From JAICYJ01 sp035695105 (lineage in GTDB: Bacteria > Actinomycetota > Thermoleophilia > Gaiellales > JAICJC01), in the NCBI GenBank assembly GCA_035695105.1, contig DASSEV010000102.1, forward strand, positions 1-46,823: a DNA stretch of 46,823 bases, written 5' to 3'. The position numbers and the translations under genes were made by a program. This document shows positions 1-8,081 of this stretch, one piece after another. Positions within the stretch are counted from its first letter, which is position 1; every line of letters starts with the position of its first letter. The notes under the pieces are model-generated. The model was not told the origin of the DNA and did not search any database. It saw only the letters and a program-made list of their open reading frames with translations.

Positions 1-90
1 GTGTCGATCAACGCGCTGCGCGACGTGTTGGCGGCCGAGGAGCGGTCGCAGGCCGAGCGCGGAGTCTCGCGCGTCGAAGTCATGGCGTAG
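1..90 (+). CDS. C-terminal end of a DUF1385 (YqhQ-like) protein, partial
   Basis: Only the last 29 codons are inside the window; frame 1 is open from base 1 to a TAG at 88-90. The visible tail contains INALRDVLAAEE, which resembles the C-terminal end of DUF1385 membrane proteins. These are often encoded just upstream of prfA, next to rpmE. The family call therefore rests on a short tail plus gene order and is tentative. The stop codon overlaps the first two bases of the inverted-repeat element that follows. Confidence 0.45.
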   Translation: MSINALRDVLAAEERSQAERGVSRVEVMA

Positions 91-227
91 ATGATTGGTT
101 CCACGGCCGCGTGCGGTCTGAGCGGTCGGGGGGCGAGCAGCGCAAGGGATCGAGGGAGGGCGGATATCGGGAATATCCGCCCGACCGAGGACGCAGCGAT
201 GCGACGCCGTCGTGGAACCAATCATCT
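89..227. repeat. Inverted-repeat element A (139 bp) with internal hairpin
   Basis: The ends are a perfect 16-base inverted repeat: AGATGATTGGTTCCAC at 89-104 and its complement at 212-227. Inside is a 10-bp hairpin at 158-182 with stem GGGCGGATAT/ATATCCGCCC and loop CGGGA. GGTCGGG at 124-130 can also pair with CCCGACC at 180-186, competing with the base of that hairpin. The element fills almost the whole gap between the upstream stop codon and the prfA promoter. A second element at 28791-29010 has similar ends and the same hairpin core. I do not recognise a known riboswitch or transposon end. It could be a MITE/REP-like repeat or a structured RNA. Confidence 0.7.
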
Positions 228-243
228 GGATCGGCCCGTCTCC

Positions 244-249
244 TATCCT
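244..249 (+). promoter_or_regulatory. -10 box of prfA (TATCCT), leaderless type
   Basis: TATCCT ends 7 bases before the prfA ATG at 257, so transcription would start at or within a base or two of the start codon. There is no Shine-Dalgarno sequence in between. No good -35 box is visible. The same spacing recurs before several other genes in the window. Confidence 0.5.
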
Positions 250-256
250 TCGAGCG

Positions 257-1339
257 ATGGAACCTCTCATTGCCGAGATCGAGCGCAGCTTCGCCGAGAT
301 CGAGCGGCAGCTCGGCGACCCCGAGCTGATCGCCGACCAGAAGCGCTACGCCGAGGTCGCCCGCCGACACAAGCAGCTGGCGCGCGCCCACGAGCTGGCG
401 CTGCGGTGGCGAGCGCTGACGGCCCAGCAGGAGGAAGCATCGGAGCTGCTCTCCGACAGCGACGAGGAGATCCGCGCGCTGGCGCAGGAGCAGCTCGCCG
501 AGGCGAGGGAGCAGCTGCCGGAGCTGGAGGAGGAGATCCGCACAGAGATGCTCGAACGCGACCCGGCGGACGAGAAGGATGTGATCGTCGAGATACGCGC
601 CGGCACGGGAGGCGACGAGGCCGCCCTGTTCGCCGGCGACCTGTACCAGACGCTGACCCGCTACGCCGAGCAGCGCGGCTTCAAGACCGACGTGTTGACG
701 GTGGCCGGCGGCGACGCCGGTGGCTACAAGGAGATCACGTTCGAGATTCGCGGCGACGGCGCGTACTCGGTATTCAAGTACGAGAGCGGTGTGCACCGCG
801 TGCAGCGCGTCCCGGCCACCGAGTCGCAGGGCCGCATCCACACGTCGACCGCCACCGTGGCAGTGCTGCCCGAGGCGGAGGAGGTGGACGTGGACGTGAA
901 CCCGACCGACCTGCGCATCGACGTCTTCCGGTCGGGCGGCCACGGCGGCCAGTCCGTGAACACGACCGACTCCGCGGTGCGCATCACCCACCTGCCCACC
1001 GGGCTGGTGGTGACCTGCCAGGACGAGCGCTCGCAGCTGCAGAACAAGGATCGCGCGATGAAGATCCTGCGCGCCCGGCTGTACGAGGCCGAGCGGGAGC
1101 GGGCCCAGCAGGAGGCGGCCGCCGCGCGCCTGTCGCAGATCGGCACCGGCGAGCGGAGCGAGAAGATCCGCACGTACAACTATCCGCAGAACCGGGCGAC
1201 CGACCATCGTGTCAACCTCGACCGGAGCCTGGAGACGGTGCTGGCCGGGAACCTGCAGCCGTTCACGGATGCGCTGGCCGCGGAGGAGCGGCGGCTGCAG
1301 CTGGCCGCGGCCGGCACCCAGGCGGCCAGCCCGGCGTGA
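257..1339 (+). CDS. prfA: Peptide chain release factor 1 (RF1)
   Basis: RF1 recognises UAA and UAG stop codons in the ribosomal A site and triggers release of the finished protein. The 360-residue product has the usual RF1 length. The GGQ catalytic motif lies in GGHGGQSVNTTDSAVRIT in the middle of the protein. The stop-recognition tripeptide is PAT, the RF1-type PxT motif (the RF2 at the other end of this window has SPF). The N-terminal coiled-coil region begins MEPLIAEIERSF. I chose ATG 257 because it follows a -10 box and starts the conserved region. An upstream in-frame GTG at 212 lies inside the inverted repeat. The end overlaps prmC by four bases (GTGA), the classic RF1/methyltransferase pairing. 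Confidence 0.97.
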   Translation: MEPLIAEIERSFAEIERQLGDPELIADQKRYAEVARRHKQLARAHELALRWRALTAQQEEASELLSDSDEEIRALAQEQLAEAREQLPELEEEIRTEMLERDPADEKDVIVEIRAGTGGDEAALFAGDLYQTLTRYAEQRGFKTDVLTVAGGDAGGYKEITFEIRGDGAYSVFKYESGVHRVQRVPATESQGRIHTSTATVAVLPEAEEVDVDVNPTDLRIDVFRSGGHGGQSVNTTDSAVRITHLPTGLVVTCQDERSQLQNKDRAMKILRARLYEAERERAQQEAAAARLSQIGTGERSEKIRTYNYPQNRATDHRVNLDRSLETVLAGNLQPFTDALAAEERRLQLAAAGTQAASPA

Positions 1340-2178
1340 TCACGCTGGCGGAGGTGCTCCGCCGGTCGACCGAGTACCTCGGCTCCCATGGCAGCCCGAC
1401 GCCGCGGCTGGACGCGGAGCTGCTGCTGTCGCACGGCCTCGGGCTGTCGAGGCTCGAGCTCTATACGCAGTTCGACCGCCCGCTGACGGACGACGAGCTC
1501 GCCGCGTGCCGGGAGCTCGTGCGTCGCAGAGCGGACCGCGAGCCGGTCGCGTACGTGCTCGGGCACTGGGGCTTTCGCCGGCTCGACCTGTTGGTCGATG
1601 CGCGGGTGCTGGTGCCTCGCCCGGAGACCGAGCTGGTGGTCGAGCGCTGCCTGCAGCTGCTCGAGGGCGTCGAGCAGCCGACGCTCGTGGACGTCGGCAC
1701 CGGCTCCGGGGCGATCGCGCTGGCGGTGAAGGACGAGCGGCCGGACGCGGTCGTGACGGCCTGCGACGTGTCTTCCGACGCGCTGGCCGTGGCCTCGGCG
1801 AACGCGGACCGGCTCGGCCTCGACGTCGCCTTCGTCCGTTCGGATCTGCTCGCCGACGTGGAGAGCGGGTCCTTCGACCTGATCGTTTCGAACCCGCCCT
1901 ACGTGTCGGCCGCCGAGATCGACGCGCTCGAGCCGGAGGTGGCCGTGCACGAGCCGCGGCTGGCGACCGTTGCGGGCCAGGACGGGCTCGAGGTGTACCG
2001 GCGGCTGCTCCCGCAGGCGGCGGAGCGGCTGGCCCACGGCGGCCGGATCGTGCTGGAGTGCGGCGCCGGGCAGGCGCCCGCGCTGGCCGAGCAGCTGCGG
2101 GCGCTCGGGTACGGTGGGCCCGCAGAGGATCGGGATCTGGCAGGCATCGAGCGGGTGGTGTGGGCGGCGTGGCCGTGA
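1336..2178 (+). CDS. prmC: Release factor glutamine N5-methyltransferase
   Basis: PrmC methylates the Gln of the GGQ motif of release factors using S-adenosylmethionine. The product is 280 residues, normal for the family. An N-terminal helical domain (PRLDAELLLSHGLGLSR) precedes a Rossmann methyltransferase domain. That domain carries the SAM-binding motif VDVGTGSGAIALAV and the diagnostic NPPY motif in SNPPYVSAAEIDAL. The GTG start overlaps the prfA stop (GTGA), and the end overlaps tsaC the same way, so the genes are probably translationally coupled. Open frame extends upstream through prfA in another reading frame, but that part lacks homology and is a shadow. Confidence 0.96.
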   Translation: MITLAEVLRRSTEYLGSHGSPTPRLDAELLLSHGLGLSRLELYTQFDRPLTDDELAACRELVRRRADREPVAYVLGHWGFRRLDLLVDARVLVPRPETELVVERCLQLLEGVEQPTLVDVGTGSGAIALAVKDERPDAVVTACDVSSDALAVASANADRLGLDVAFVRSDLLADVESGSFDLIVSNPPYVSAAEIDALEPEVAVHEPRLATVAGQDGLEVYRRLLPQAAERLAHGGRIVLECGAGQAPALAEQLRALGYGGPAEDRDLAGIERVVWAAWP

Positions 2179-2774
2179 GCTTGCCGCCCGCGGCAGCCGA
2201 GCAGCTGCTCGGCGGGGCCCTGGCCATCCTGCCGACCGACACCGTCTACGGGATCGCCGCGGCGGCCGGGCGCGAGGAGGCGTGCGCCCGCCTCTACGCG
2301 TTGAAGGAGCGGCCGCGGTCGCAGGCGACGGCCGTCATGCTCGGCTCCATGCCGGGCCTGCTCGCCGCCTTCCCGGAGCTCGACGAGCGCACGGCGGCCG
2401 TGTGCCGCCGCCTGCTGCCCGGTGCCGTGACGCTGATCGTGGCCAATCCGGCCGCGCGGTTCGCCCATGCGTGCGGTGAGCGAGCGGACCGGATCGGCGT
2501 GCGGGTGCCCGACCTCGTGCCGGAGGTGGCGGATCTCGCCGACGCCGCCGGCGGGCTCGTCATCACCAGCGCGAACCTCCGCGGCGGGCACGACCCGGCA
2601 TCGCTGTCCGACGTGCCCCGGGAGCTGCGCGAGGCGGCCGGGTTCGCCGTCGACGCCGGCCCGCTGCCGGGGCGGCCCTCGTCGGTGATCGACGTCACCG
2701 GGGATCGTCCGGTGGTGCTGCGCGAGGGACCGGACCTCGAGGAGATCCTGTCGGCGGTGGGAGGGACGGCATGA
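2175..2774 (+). CDS. tsaC: L-threonylcarbamoyladenylate synthase (YrdC/Sua5 family)
   Basis: This enzyme makes threonylcarbamoyl-AMP from Thr, bicarbonate and ATP, the first step of t6A37 modification of ANN-decoding tRNAs. The 199-residue protein covers only the YrdC domain and lacks the extra C-terminal Sua5 domain, hence TsaC-type. Visible family features are LAILPTDTVYGIAAAA near the N-terminus, LYALKERPRSQA, and GGLVITSANLRGG followed by LPGRPSSVIDVTG. The KERPRS segment is the nucleotide-binding KxRxxx region. I chose GTG 2175 because it overlaps the prmC stop; GTG 2169 is an alternative. The gene ends in an ATGA overlap with the next gene. Confidence 0.92.
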   Translation: MSLPPAAAEQLLGGALAILPTDTVYGIAAAAGREEACARLYALKERPRSQATAVMLGSMPGLLAAFPELDERTAAVCRRLLPGAVTLIVANPAARFAHACGERADRIGVRVPDLVPEVADLADAAGGLVITSANLRGGHDPASLSDVPRELREAAGFAVDAGPLPGRPSSVIDVTGDRPVVLREGPDLEEILSAVGGTA

Positions 2775-3169
2775 CGGGCGGCATCGACCGGCTGCTCGAG
2801 CAGGAGCGCCGGCTGCTGCGCCGTCTGACGCCGCAGGAGGCGAGGGAGGCGGCCGCGGCCGGCGGCCTCATCGTCGACACCCGCAGCCACGAGCAGCGCA
2901 TGGCGGGAGGCACGGTTCCTGGTGCCGTGCGCATCCACCGCAACGTCCTGGAGTGGCGAGCCGACCCCAGCTCCGGCCACCAGGATCCGAGGATCGCCGC
3001 CTGCACGGGCCCGCTCGTGATCATGTGCCAGCAGGGGTACTCGTCGAGCCTGGCGGCTGCGACGCTGCAGCGGCTCGGGATCGAGAACGCGACGGACATG
3101 GTGGGCGGGTTTGACGCCTGGACGGCGGCGGGCCTTCCGGTCGAGCCGGTCGACGACAGCGCCAGATAG
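2771..3169 (+). CDS. Rhodanese-like sulfurtransferase domain protein
   Basis: A 132-residue single-domain rhodanese. These proteins carry persulfide sulfur on an active-site Cys. Here the active loop is MCQQGYSSSLAA, with the Cys in the usual place after a hydrophobic strand (GPLVIMCQQG). The conserved start of the fold, GGLIVDTRSHEQRMAGGTVPGAVRIHRNVLEW, and the end, VGGFDAWTAAGLPV, are both present. It overlaps tsaC by four bases (ATGA) and so belongs to the same operon. Its sulfur donor and acceptor cannot be told from sequence. A link to tRNA modification is only a contextual guess. Confidence 0.9.
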   Translation: MTGGIDRLLEQERRLLRRLTPQEAREAAAAGGLIVDTRSHEQRMAGGTVPGAVRIHRNVLEWRADPSSGHQDPRIAACTGPLVIMCQQGYSSSLAAATLQRLGIENATDMVGGFDAWTAAGLPVEPVDDSAR

Positions 3170-3404
3170 CGGACGAAACCCTTCACGCGGGCCGTGACGC
3201 AACGGCCACACCGGTGCATCGACCGCGACCGGATTGCGACCCCGCCGCGGCCGAAGCGTCCGATAGCGGCCCGAATTCGCCTCAGAGGCGGTGACGGGCG
3301 GTGGGACGGCATCGGGCCGCTCCTGTGACGGTGGCTGCTGTCGTTCGCGCCGCGGCCATCCGGTAGCATCGCCCGACCCGCACGGAGCGACAGTGGAGGC
3401 GACG
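3170..3404 (+). promoter_or_regulatory. Intergenic region upstream of glyA with a -10-like box
   Basis: This 235-base gap holds a small hairpin (GGCCGT, loop GACGCA, ACGGCC, around 3213-3230). It also has a TAGCAT box at 3364-3369, about 35 bases before the chosen glyA start, and a GGAGG Shine-Dalgarno sequence at 3395-3399. I looked for a glycine, THF or SAM riboswitch and recognised none. The region otherwise shows nothing I can name. Confidence 0.4.
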
Positions 3405-4694
3405 GTGGCCACGGCCGAGCAGACCCTGAAGCAGTTCCAGACGGCCGGACTGGCCGACAGCGACCCCGCGATCGCCGCGCTCGTCGACCGCGAGCTCGGC
3501 CGCCAGCGCGACCAGCTCGAGCTGATCGCCTCCGAGAATTTCACCTGGCCCGCGGTGCTCGAGGCGGTCGGCTCCGTGCTCACCAACAAGTACGCCGAGG
3601 GCTACCCCGGCCGCCGCTACTACGGCGGCTGCGAGTGGATCGACGAGATCGAGCAGCTGGCCATCGACCGTGCCAAGGAGCTGTTCGGCGCCGAGCACGC
3701 GAACGTCCAGCCGCACGCCGGAGCGCCCGCCAACATGGCGGCGTACTTCGCCCTGATCCAGCCCGGCGACGCCATCCTCGGCCTCCGGCTGGACCACGGC
3801 GGCCACCTCACGCACGGCCTCAAGGTCAACTTCTCCGGGCGTCTGTACGACGTCCACGCCTACGGCGTGCGCCGCGAGGACAACCTGATCGACTTCGACG
3901 AGGTGCGGCGGCTCGCCCACGAGCACCGGCCGAAGCTGATCGTGGCCGGTGCGTCCGCCTATCCGCGGATCATCGACGCCGCCCAGTTCCGCGAGATCGC
4001 GGACGAGGTCGGCGCGCGCCTGATGGTGGACATGGCGCACTTCGCCGGCCTGGTCGCCGCGGGGCTGCACCCCAACCCGGTCGAGCACGCGGACGTCGTC
4101 ACCTCGACCACCCACAAGACGCTCGCCGGCCCGCGGTCGGGGCTGGTGCTGTGCAGGGAGGAGCACGCCGCGGCGGTCGACAAGGCCGTGTTCCCCGGCC
4201 TTCAGGGCGGGCCACTCTGCCACGTCGTCGCCGCCAAGGCGGTCTGCTTCAAGATCGCCCAGAGCGATGCCTTCCGTGCGTACCAGACGCAGATCGTGAC
4301 GAACGCAAAGACGCTCGCAGACACACTCACCGGCGGCGGGCTGACGCTGCTCACCGGCGGCACCGACAACCACCTGCTCCAGCTCGACCTGCGCGGCTCG
4401 CAGTGGTCAGGCAAGGACGCGGAGGACCGCCTGCACGAGGCCGGCATCACGGTCAACCGCAACACGGTCCCGTTCGACGAGCGCCCGCCGACGATCGCCT
4501 CGGGCGTGCGCATCGGCACGCCGGCCGCGACCATGCGCGGCATGGTGGAGGAGGACATGCGCGAGATCGGGTCGATCATCCTGGAGTCGCTCGACCCCGC
4601 CGCCGACCTCGGCGCCCTTCGCGAGCGCACGAGCGAGCTGCTCGCCGCGCACCCGCTCTACCCGGCGTTCGGGCACGGCTTCACCGCCAGCTGA
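3405..4694 (+). CDS. glyA: Serine hydroxymethyltransferase
   Basis: GlyA is a cytoplasmic PLP enzyme that interconverts serine and glycine and charges tetrahydrofolate with a one-carbon unit. The 429-residue length fits. The conserved LELIASENFTWPAVLEAVGSVL segment is near the N-terminus, followed by NKYAEGYPGRRYYGGC. The PLP lysine lies in VTSTTHKTLAGPRSG, and GVRIGTPAATMRGM is near the end. GTG 3405 is preferred because a GGAGG Shine-Dalgarno sequence sits 5 bases upstream. An upstream in-frame GTG (3393) would add only four residues, and earlier starts would add sequence with no family match. upp follows after 3 bases, so the two are probably co-transcribed. Confidence 0.97.
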   Translation: MATAEQTLKQFQTAGLADSDPAIAALVDRELGRQRDQLELIASENFTWPAVLEAVGSVLTNKYAEGYPGRRYYGGCEWIDEIEQLAIDRAKELFGAEHANVQPHAGAPANMAAYFALIQPGDAILGLRLDHGGHLTHGLKVNFSGRLYDVHAYGVRREDNLIDFDEVRRLAHEHRPKLIVAGASAYPRIIDAAQFREIADEVGARLMVDMAHFAGLVAAGLHPNPVEHADVVTSTTHKTLAGPRSGLVLCREEHAAAVDKAVFPGLQGGPLCHVVAAKAVCFKIAQSDAFRAYQTQIVTNAKTLADTLTGGGLTLLTGGTDNHLLQLDLRGSQWSGKDAEDRLHEAGITVNRNTVPFDERPPTIASGVRIGTPAATMRGMVEEDMREIGSIILESLDPAADLGALRERTSELLAAHPLYPAFGHGFTAS

Positions 4695-4697
4695 CGG

Positions 4698-5324
4698 ATG
4701 CCGCTGACCGTCGTCGACCATCCTCTCGTGCAGCACAAGCTCGGCCTGCTGCGCGAGGTGACGACCACGACGCGCGACTTCCGGGCCCTGGCGGGGGAGA
4801 TCGCCGCCTTCCTCTGCTACGAGGCGACCCGCACGCTCGAGCTCGAGCCCGTTCAGGTGACCACGCCGCTCGAGCGGACCACCGGCGCCCGCGTCTCGGG
4901 CAAGAAGCTCGGCGTCGTCGCCGTGCTGCGTGCGGGCGTCGGCATGCTGGACGCCGTGCTCGACCTCGTTCCGGTGGCCCGCGTCGGCTTCGTCGGTCTG
5001 TACCGCGACGAGCAGACGCTCCAGCCGGTCGAGTACTACTGCAAGCTCCCGGGCGACCTCGGCGAGCGCGACGTGTTCGTGCTCGACCCGATGCTCGCCA
5101 CGGGCGGATCGGCGTCGGCCGCGGTGGAGCTCTGCAAGCGGCAGGGCGCGCGCCGGGTGATCCTGGTCTCGCTGGTCGCCGCCCCTGAGGGCGTGGCCCG
5201 CATGGAGGCCGACCATCCCGACGTCGAGGTGATCGTGGCGGCCCTCGACCGCGGCCTCAACGAGCAGGGCTACATCCTGCCCGGCCTCGGCGACGCCGGC
5301 GACCGCCTCTACGGCACGAGGTAG
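4698..5324 (+). CDS. upp: Uracil phosphoribosyltransferase
   Basis: Upp salvages uracil by joining it to PRPP to form UMP. At 208 residues it is exactly family-sized. It starts MPLTVVDHPLVQHKLGLLREV, typical of Upp. The PRPP-binding loop is DPMLATGGSASAAV, and the uracil-binding end is GYILPGLGDAGDRLYGT. The start ATG lies 3 bases after the glyA stop, which supports an operon. Nothing unusual is seen in the sequence. Confidence 0.97.
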   Translation: MPLTVVDHPLVQHKLGLLREVTTTTRDFRALAGEIAAFLCYEATRTLELEPVQVTTPLERTTGARVSGKKLGVVAVLRAGVGMLDAVLDLVPVARVGFVGLYRDEQTLQPVEYYCKLPGDLGERDVFVLDPMLATGGSASAAVELCKRQGARRVILVSLVAAPEGVARMEADHPDVEVIVAALDRGLNEQGYILPGLGDAGDRLYGTR

Positions 5325-5352
5325 CGCCGCGCGCGCCGACCCCGTAGCCCTG

Positions 5353-5358
5353 TACGCT
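5353..5358 (+). promoter_or_regulatory. -10 box (TACGCT) of the wecA-like gene
   Basis: TACGCT ends 8 bases before ATG 5367 with no Shine-Dalgarno sequence between, consistent with a leaderless transcript. No clear -35 box is visible. Confidence 0.45.
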
Positions 5359-5366
5359 GTGCCGAG

Positions 5367-6497
5367 ATGAACGGCGGGCTGATCGACTATCAGGCGGCCG
5401 TGGTGGGGTTCGCGGTGGCCTTTCTCTTGGCCGTGCTGCTGACGCCCGTCGTCAGCCAGGCCGCCTGGATGACGGGTGCGCTCGACACGAGCAAGGACGA
5501 GCGCCGGCTCCACAACCGGCCGACACCGCTCCTGGGCGGGCTCGCGATCCTCGGCGCGATCGTCATCCCGTCCGTGGCGCTCGGCCACAACCACGGCTTC
5601 TGGGGCATCGTCGCCGGCGCCACGCTGATGTCCGCCCTTGGCGCGCTGGACGACATCCGCCCGCTGCACCCCGGTGGCAAGATGCTCGGCATCGTGCTGA
5701 TCGCGGTCATCCCGGCCGCTCTCGGCGTCACCATCGACCACGTCACGCTGCCCGTGATCGGAGCCTTCAACCTCGGCGTCTGGCAGTACGTGGTGACGGT
5801 GGTCTGGATCGTCGCGATCGCGAACATCGTCAACTTCATCGACGGTATGGACGGACTGGCGGCCGGCTTCTGCGCCATCGCCGCGATCACCTTCGCCGTC
5901 CTCTCCGCCTCTCTCGGCAGGGTGGACGCCGCGGCGATCAGCGCGATCGTCGCGGGCGCGGCGATGGGATTCCTGATCTACAACTTCAACCCCGCGACGA
6001 TCTTCATGGGCGACTCCGGGTCGCTGATGCTTGGCTACCTGCTCGCCGCCCTCTCGATCCAGGGTGTGCTGAAGACCGCGGCCGCCGTGTCGCTGGTGTT
6101 CCCGCTGGTGATCCTCGCCTTGCCCATCCTGGACACCTCGTTCGTCATCCTCAAACGGCTCAAGTACCGCCAGCCGATCTACCAGGCCGACCGCTGGCAC
6201 TTCCACCACCGCTTCGCGAACATCGGCTTCTCGCAGCGGCGCACGGCGCTCTACCTCTACGCGTGGTGCGCCTCGCTGTCCGCGCTGGCCCTGGCCATCC
6301 GCTTCGTCCCGAACCACCGGCATGACTGGAGCCCGGTCGCGCTGGGCATCCTCGGTGGGCTCGGCCTGCTCGCGATCTGCACCTCGCTGTATGTCATCTA
6401 CCTGCTCGAGATCATCAAGGCGCGCCATCTCCGCGCGATCCGGCTGCGCCGCGGCCGGCCCGAGGAGAGGGTGCCACAAAGCGAGCGGGCCGCGTGA
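5367..6497 (+). CDS. Polyprenyl-phosphate N-acetylhexosamine-1-phosphate transferase (WecA/TagO/MraY family)
   Basis: An integral membrane enzyme that transfers a sugar-1-phosphate (probably GlcNAc-1-P) from a UDP-sugar to undecaprenyl or decaprenyl phosphate, starting a lipid-linked glycan. The 376-residue protein has about ten or eleven hydrophobic segments. Family motifs are KDERRLHNRPTPLLGGLAI, the catalytic loop NFIDGMDGLAAG, FMGDSGSLMLGY, and the His-rich WHFHHRFANIGFS. In actinobacteria this gene typically sits just upstream of the atp operon, as here. The product may feed the LCP-dependent glycan attachment encoded at 30 kb, which is an inference. The end is a basic cytoplasmic tail (LRRGRPEERVPQSERAA). 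Confidence 0.93.
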   Translation: MNGGLIDYQAAVVGFAVAFLLAVLLTPVVSQAAWMTGALDTSKDERRLHNRPTPLLGGLAILGAIVIPSVALGHNHGFWGIVAGATLMSALGALDDIRPLHPGGKMLGIVLIAVIPAALGVTIDHVTLPVIGAFNLGVWQYVVTVVWIVAIANIVNFIDGMDGLAAGFCAIAAITFAVLSASLGRVDAAAISAIVAGAAMGFLIYNFNPATIFMGDSGSLMLGYLLAALSIQGVLKTAAAVSLVFPLVILALPILDTSFVILKRLKYRQPIYQADRWHFHHRFANIGFSQRRTALYLYAWCASLSALALAIRFVPNHRHDWSPVALGILGGLGLLAICTSLYVIYLLEIIKARHLRAIRLRRGRPEERVPQSERAA

Positions 6498-6561
6498 CGG
6501 CCAATTGCCGCTGTTTTCGCTGAAGAACAGGCTTCGCGGCACTTCGCACGACCATTCATTG

Positions 6562-6591
6562 TTGTCACATAGTCCCCGTTTCTGGCATACT
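6562..6591 (+). promoter_or_regulatory. Probable promoter of the atp operon
   Basis: TTGTCA at 6562-6567 and CATACT at 6586-6591, with an 18-base spacer, form one of the few promoter candidates in the window with both boxes. It lies in a 140-base gap that is visibly more AT-rich than its surroundings, 47 bases before the first atp gene. Confidence 0.55.
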
Positions 6592-6637
6592 GCCCGCGCC
6601 CGCCGAGTGATCATGGCGGCGAGCACCGGTTCGACAC

Positions 6638-6832
6638 ATGGGTGAGCAGCGGCCGGCCGCGTCGGCGGTCACAGCGGGGATGTTCCTTCTTGCTGCGCTG
6701 ATCGTCTGCATCGGTCTGGGGCTCGGTGCCGGGTGGCTTGCGGGCAGCATCGTGGCAGGAGCGATCGTGGGCCTCGTGGTCGGGGTCCCGCTCAGCTTCT
6801 ACCTCGTGTACCGCCAGTACCGAGACATTTGA
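6638..6832 (+). CDS. Small two-helix membrane protein, AtpI/AtpZ-like
   Basis: A 64-residue protein with two hydrophobic stretches (residues about 11-31 and 33-56) rich in Gly and Ala: FLLAALIVCIGLGLGAGWL, then SIVAGAIVGLVVGVPLSFYLVY. It ends YRQYRDI. Small proteins of this shape (AtpZ/AtpI, AtpR-type) sit at the head of F-ATPase operons and help insert or assemble the Fo c-ring or move divalent cations. The position immediately upstream of a second membrane protein and atpB supports this. Sequence alone does not prove the family. The last bases overlap the next gene (TTGA). Confidence 0.65.
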   Translation: MGEQRPAASAVTAGMFLLAALIVCIGLGLGAGWLAGSIVAGAIVGLVVGVPLSFYLVYRQYRDI

Positions 6833-7224
6833 CGAACCGCCCGACAGCCTCCCAGCTCGCCCTCCACAACGTGGACGCCATCCTCGCGATCGCGGCGCTG
6901 CCGCTGTTCGCGCTGGCCGGGTGGCCGCTCGAGGGCTGGTTCTGGGCGGTGGCGCTGTGGGCGGTCAACCGCTTCCTCCAGGCGCGCATCGAGCATCGGG
7001 CTGCGCGGATGCCGGCGCTTCGCGGCGTCGGCGTGCTCGGCGCCAGCATGCTCGGGCGCCCATGGATCGGGATGCTCCTGCTGTTCCTGATCACGCGCCA
7101 TGACACGGCCATGGCGGTGTCCTCGACGCTGCTCTTCCTGGTGCTGGTGACGATCGACATCGGCACGCGGATCGCCACGCACCGCAACTTCTCGAGCTCG
7201 ATGACCGGGGGCACGCCGTCGTGA
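6829..7224 (+). CDS. Membrane protein in atp operon, AtpI-like
   Basis: 131 residues with four hydrophobic segments (about residues 15-32, 33-50, 75-92 and 97-117) and a loop RFLQARIEHRAARMP between the pairs. It sits where actinobacteria encode the AtpI-type accessory subunit. The start is taken as TTG 6829, which overlaps the previous stop codon (TTGA). No ATG gives a better start, and a long upstream reading in this frame is antisense-like shadow. It ends with a GTGA overlap into atpB. The function is inferred from place and topology only. Confidence 0.65.
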   Translation: MTNRPTASQLALHNVDAILAIAALPLFALAGWPLEGWFWAVALWAVNRFLQARIEHRAARMPALRGVGVLGASMLGRPWIGMLLLFLITRHDTAMAVSSTLLFLVLVTIDIGTRIATHRNFSSSMTGGTPS

Positions 7225-8069
7225 CCCTGCCGCTGCTCGCATCGTCCACCGGGTTCGACCCCGTCTCGGAGTTCACGAACTTCGTCAACGACCCGTACGT
7301 CAACCTGCCGTTCGGGCTCGACATCAACAAGGGCGTCGTCTACCTCTGGCTCTCCGGCGCGCTGGCCATCCTGGTGCCGCTGCTCATCATCCGCAAGGGG
7401 CTGAAGGCGAAGCCGAGCCGCGGCCAGGAGTTCCTTGAGATGGTCTACGACACGGCCTACACGCAGATCGCCAAGGCGGGCCTGCCGGACGAGGGCATGC
7501 GCATCTGGTTCCCCTACGTGGCCACCTGCTTCGTGTTCATCTGGTCGATGAACCTGCTCGGGTTCATCCCGCTGCCGTTCAGCGGCGAGTCCATCGACAT
7601 CGCGGGCGTCACGCTACCCAAGCTGCAGATCTACGCGGCGTCCGCCAACCTGTCGGTCGCGCTCACGCTGACCCTGGTCACCTTCTTCGCCACGCACATC
7701 GAGGGCATCCGCTACAACGGCGTCGTCGGCTACTTCAAGAGCTGGATCCCCTCCGGGACGCCCAAGCCGATCCTGCCGCTGCTGATCGTGGTCGAGGTGC
7801 TGTCGCAGCTCGTGCGCCTGGTCTCGCTCAGCTTCCGGCTCTTCTTCAACATGCTGGCCGGTCACCTCGTGATCGCCGTGTTCCTCGGCGTCGGCGCGCT
7901 GATGGCCGCATCGCTCGGCAACGCGGCGTTCGCCGTCCATCTCATCGGCTGGCCGATGGGGATTGCCCTCTACCTGCTCGAGGCGACGCTGATCGCCGCG
8001 CTGCAGGCCTACATCTTCGCCGCGCTGTCGGCGCTCTACATCGGTGGAGCGATCCACCCCGAACACTAG
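7221..8069 (+). CDS. atpB: F-type ATP synthase subunit a
   Basis: Subunit a forms the proton half-channels of Fo next to the c-ring. The product is 282 residues with about six transmembrane helices. The essential stator Arg lies in VRLVSLSFRLFFNMLAGHLV, a segment highly characteristic of AtpB. The C-terminal helix (YLLEATLIAALQAYIFAALSALYIGGAI) carries the conserved Glu/Gln polar positions. The GTG start overlaps the previous stop. atpE follows after 12 bases with an AGGAG Shine-Dalgarno sequence in the gap. Confidence 0.97.
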   Translation: MTLPLLASSTGFDPVSEFTNFVNDPYVNLPFGLDINKGVVYLWLSGALAILVPLLIIRKGLKAKPSRGQEFLEMVYDTAYTQIAKAGLPDEGMRIWFPYVATCFVFIWSMNLLGFIPLPFSGESIDIAGVTLPKLQIYAASANLSVALTLTLVTFFATHIEGIRYNGVVGYFKSWIPSGTPKPILPLLIVVEVLSQLVRLVSLSFRLFFNMLAGHLVIAVFLGVGALMAASLGNAAFAVHLIGWPMGIALYLLEATLIAALQAYIFAALSALYIGGAIHPEH

Positions 8070-8081
8070 GAGTACGCACGC

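Noticed and set aside
3170..3404. Possible glycine, THF or SAM riboswitch before glyA
   Set aside because: I could not match any conserved core; only a small hairpin and a -10-like box are visible.
4407..6626. 739-codon open frame on the minus strand opposite upp and the wecA-like gene
   Set aside because: Shadow of high GC; the plus-strand genes carry full conserved motifs.
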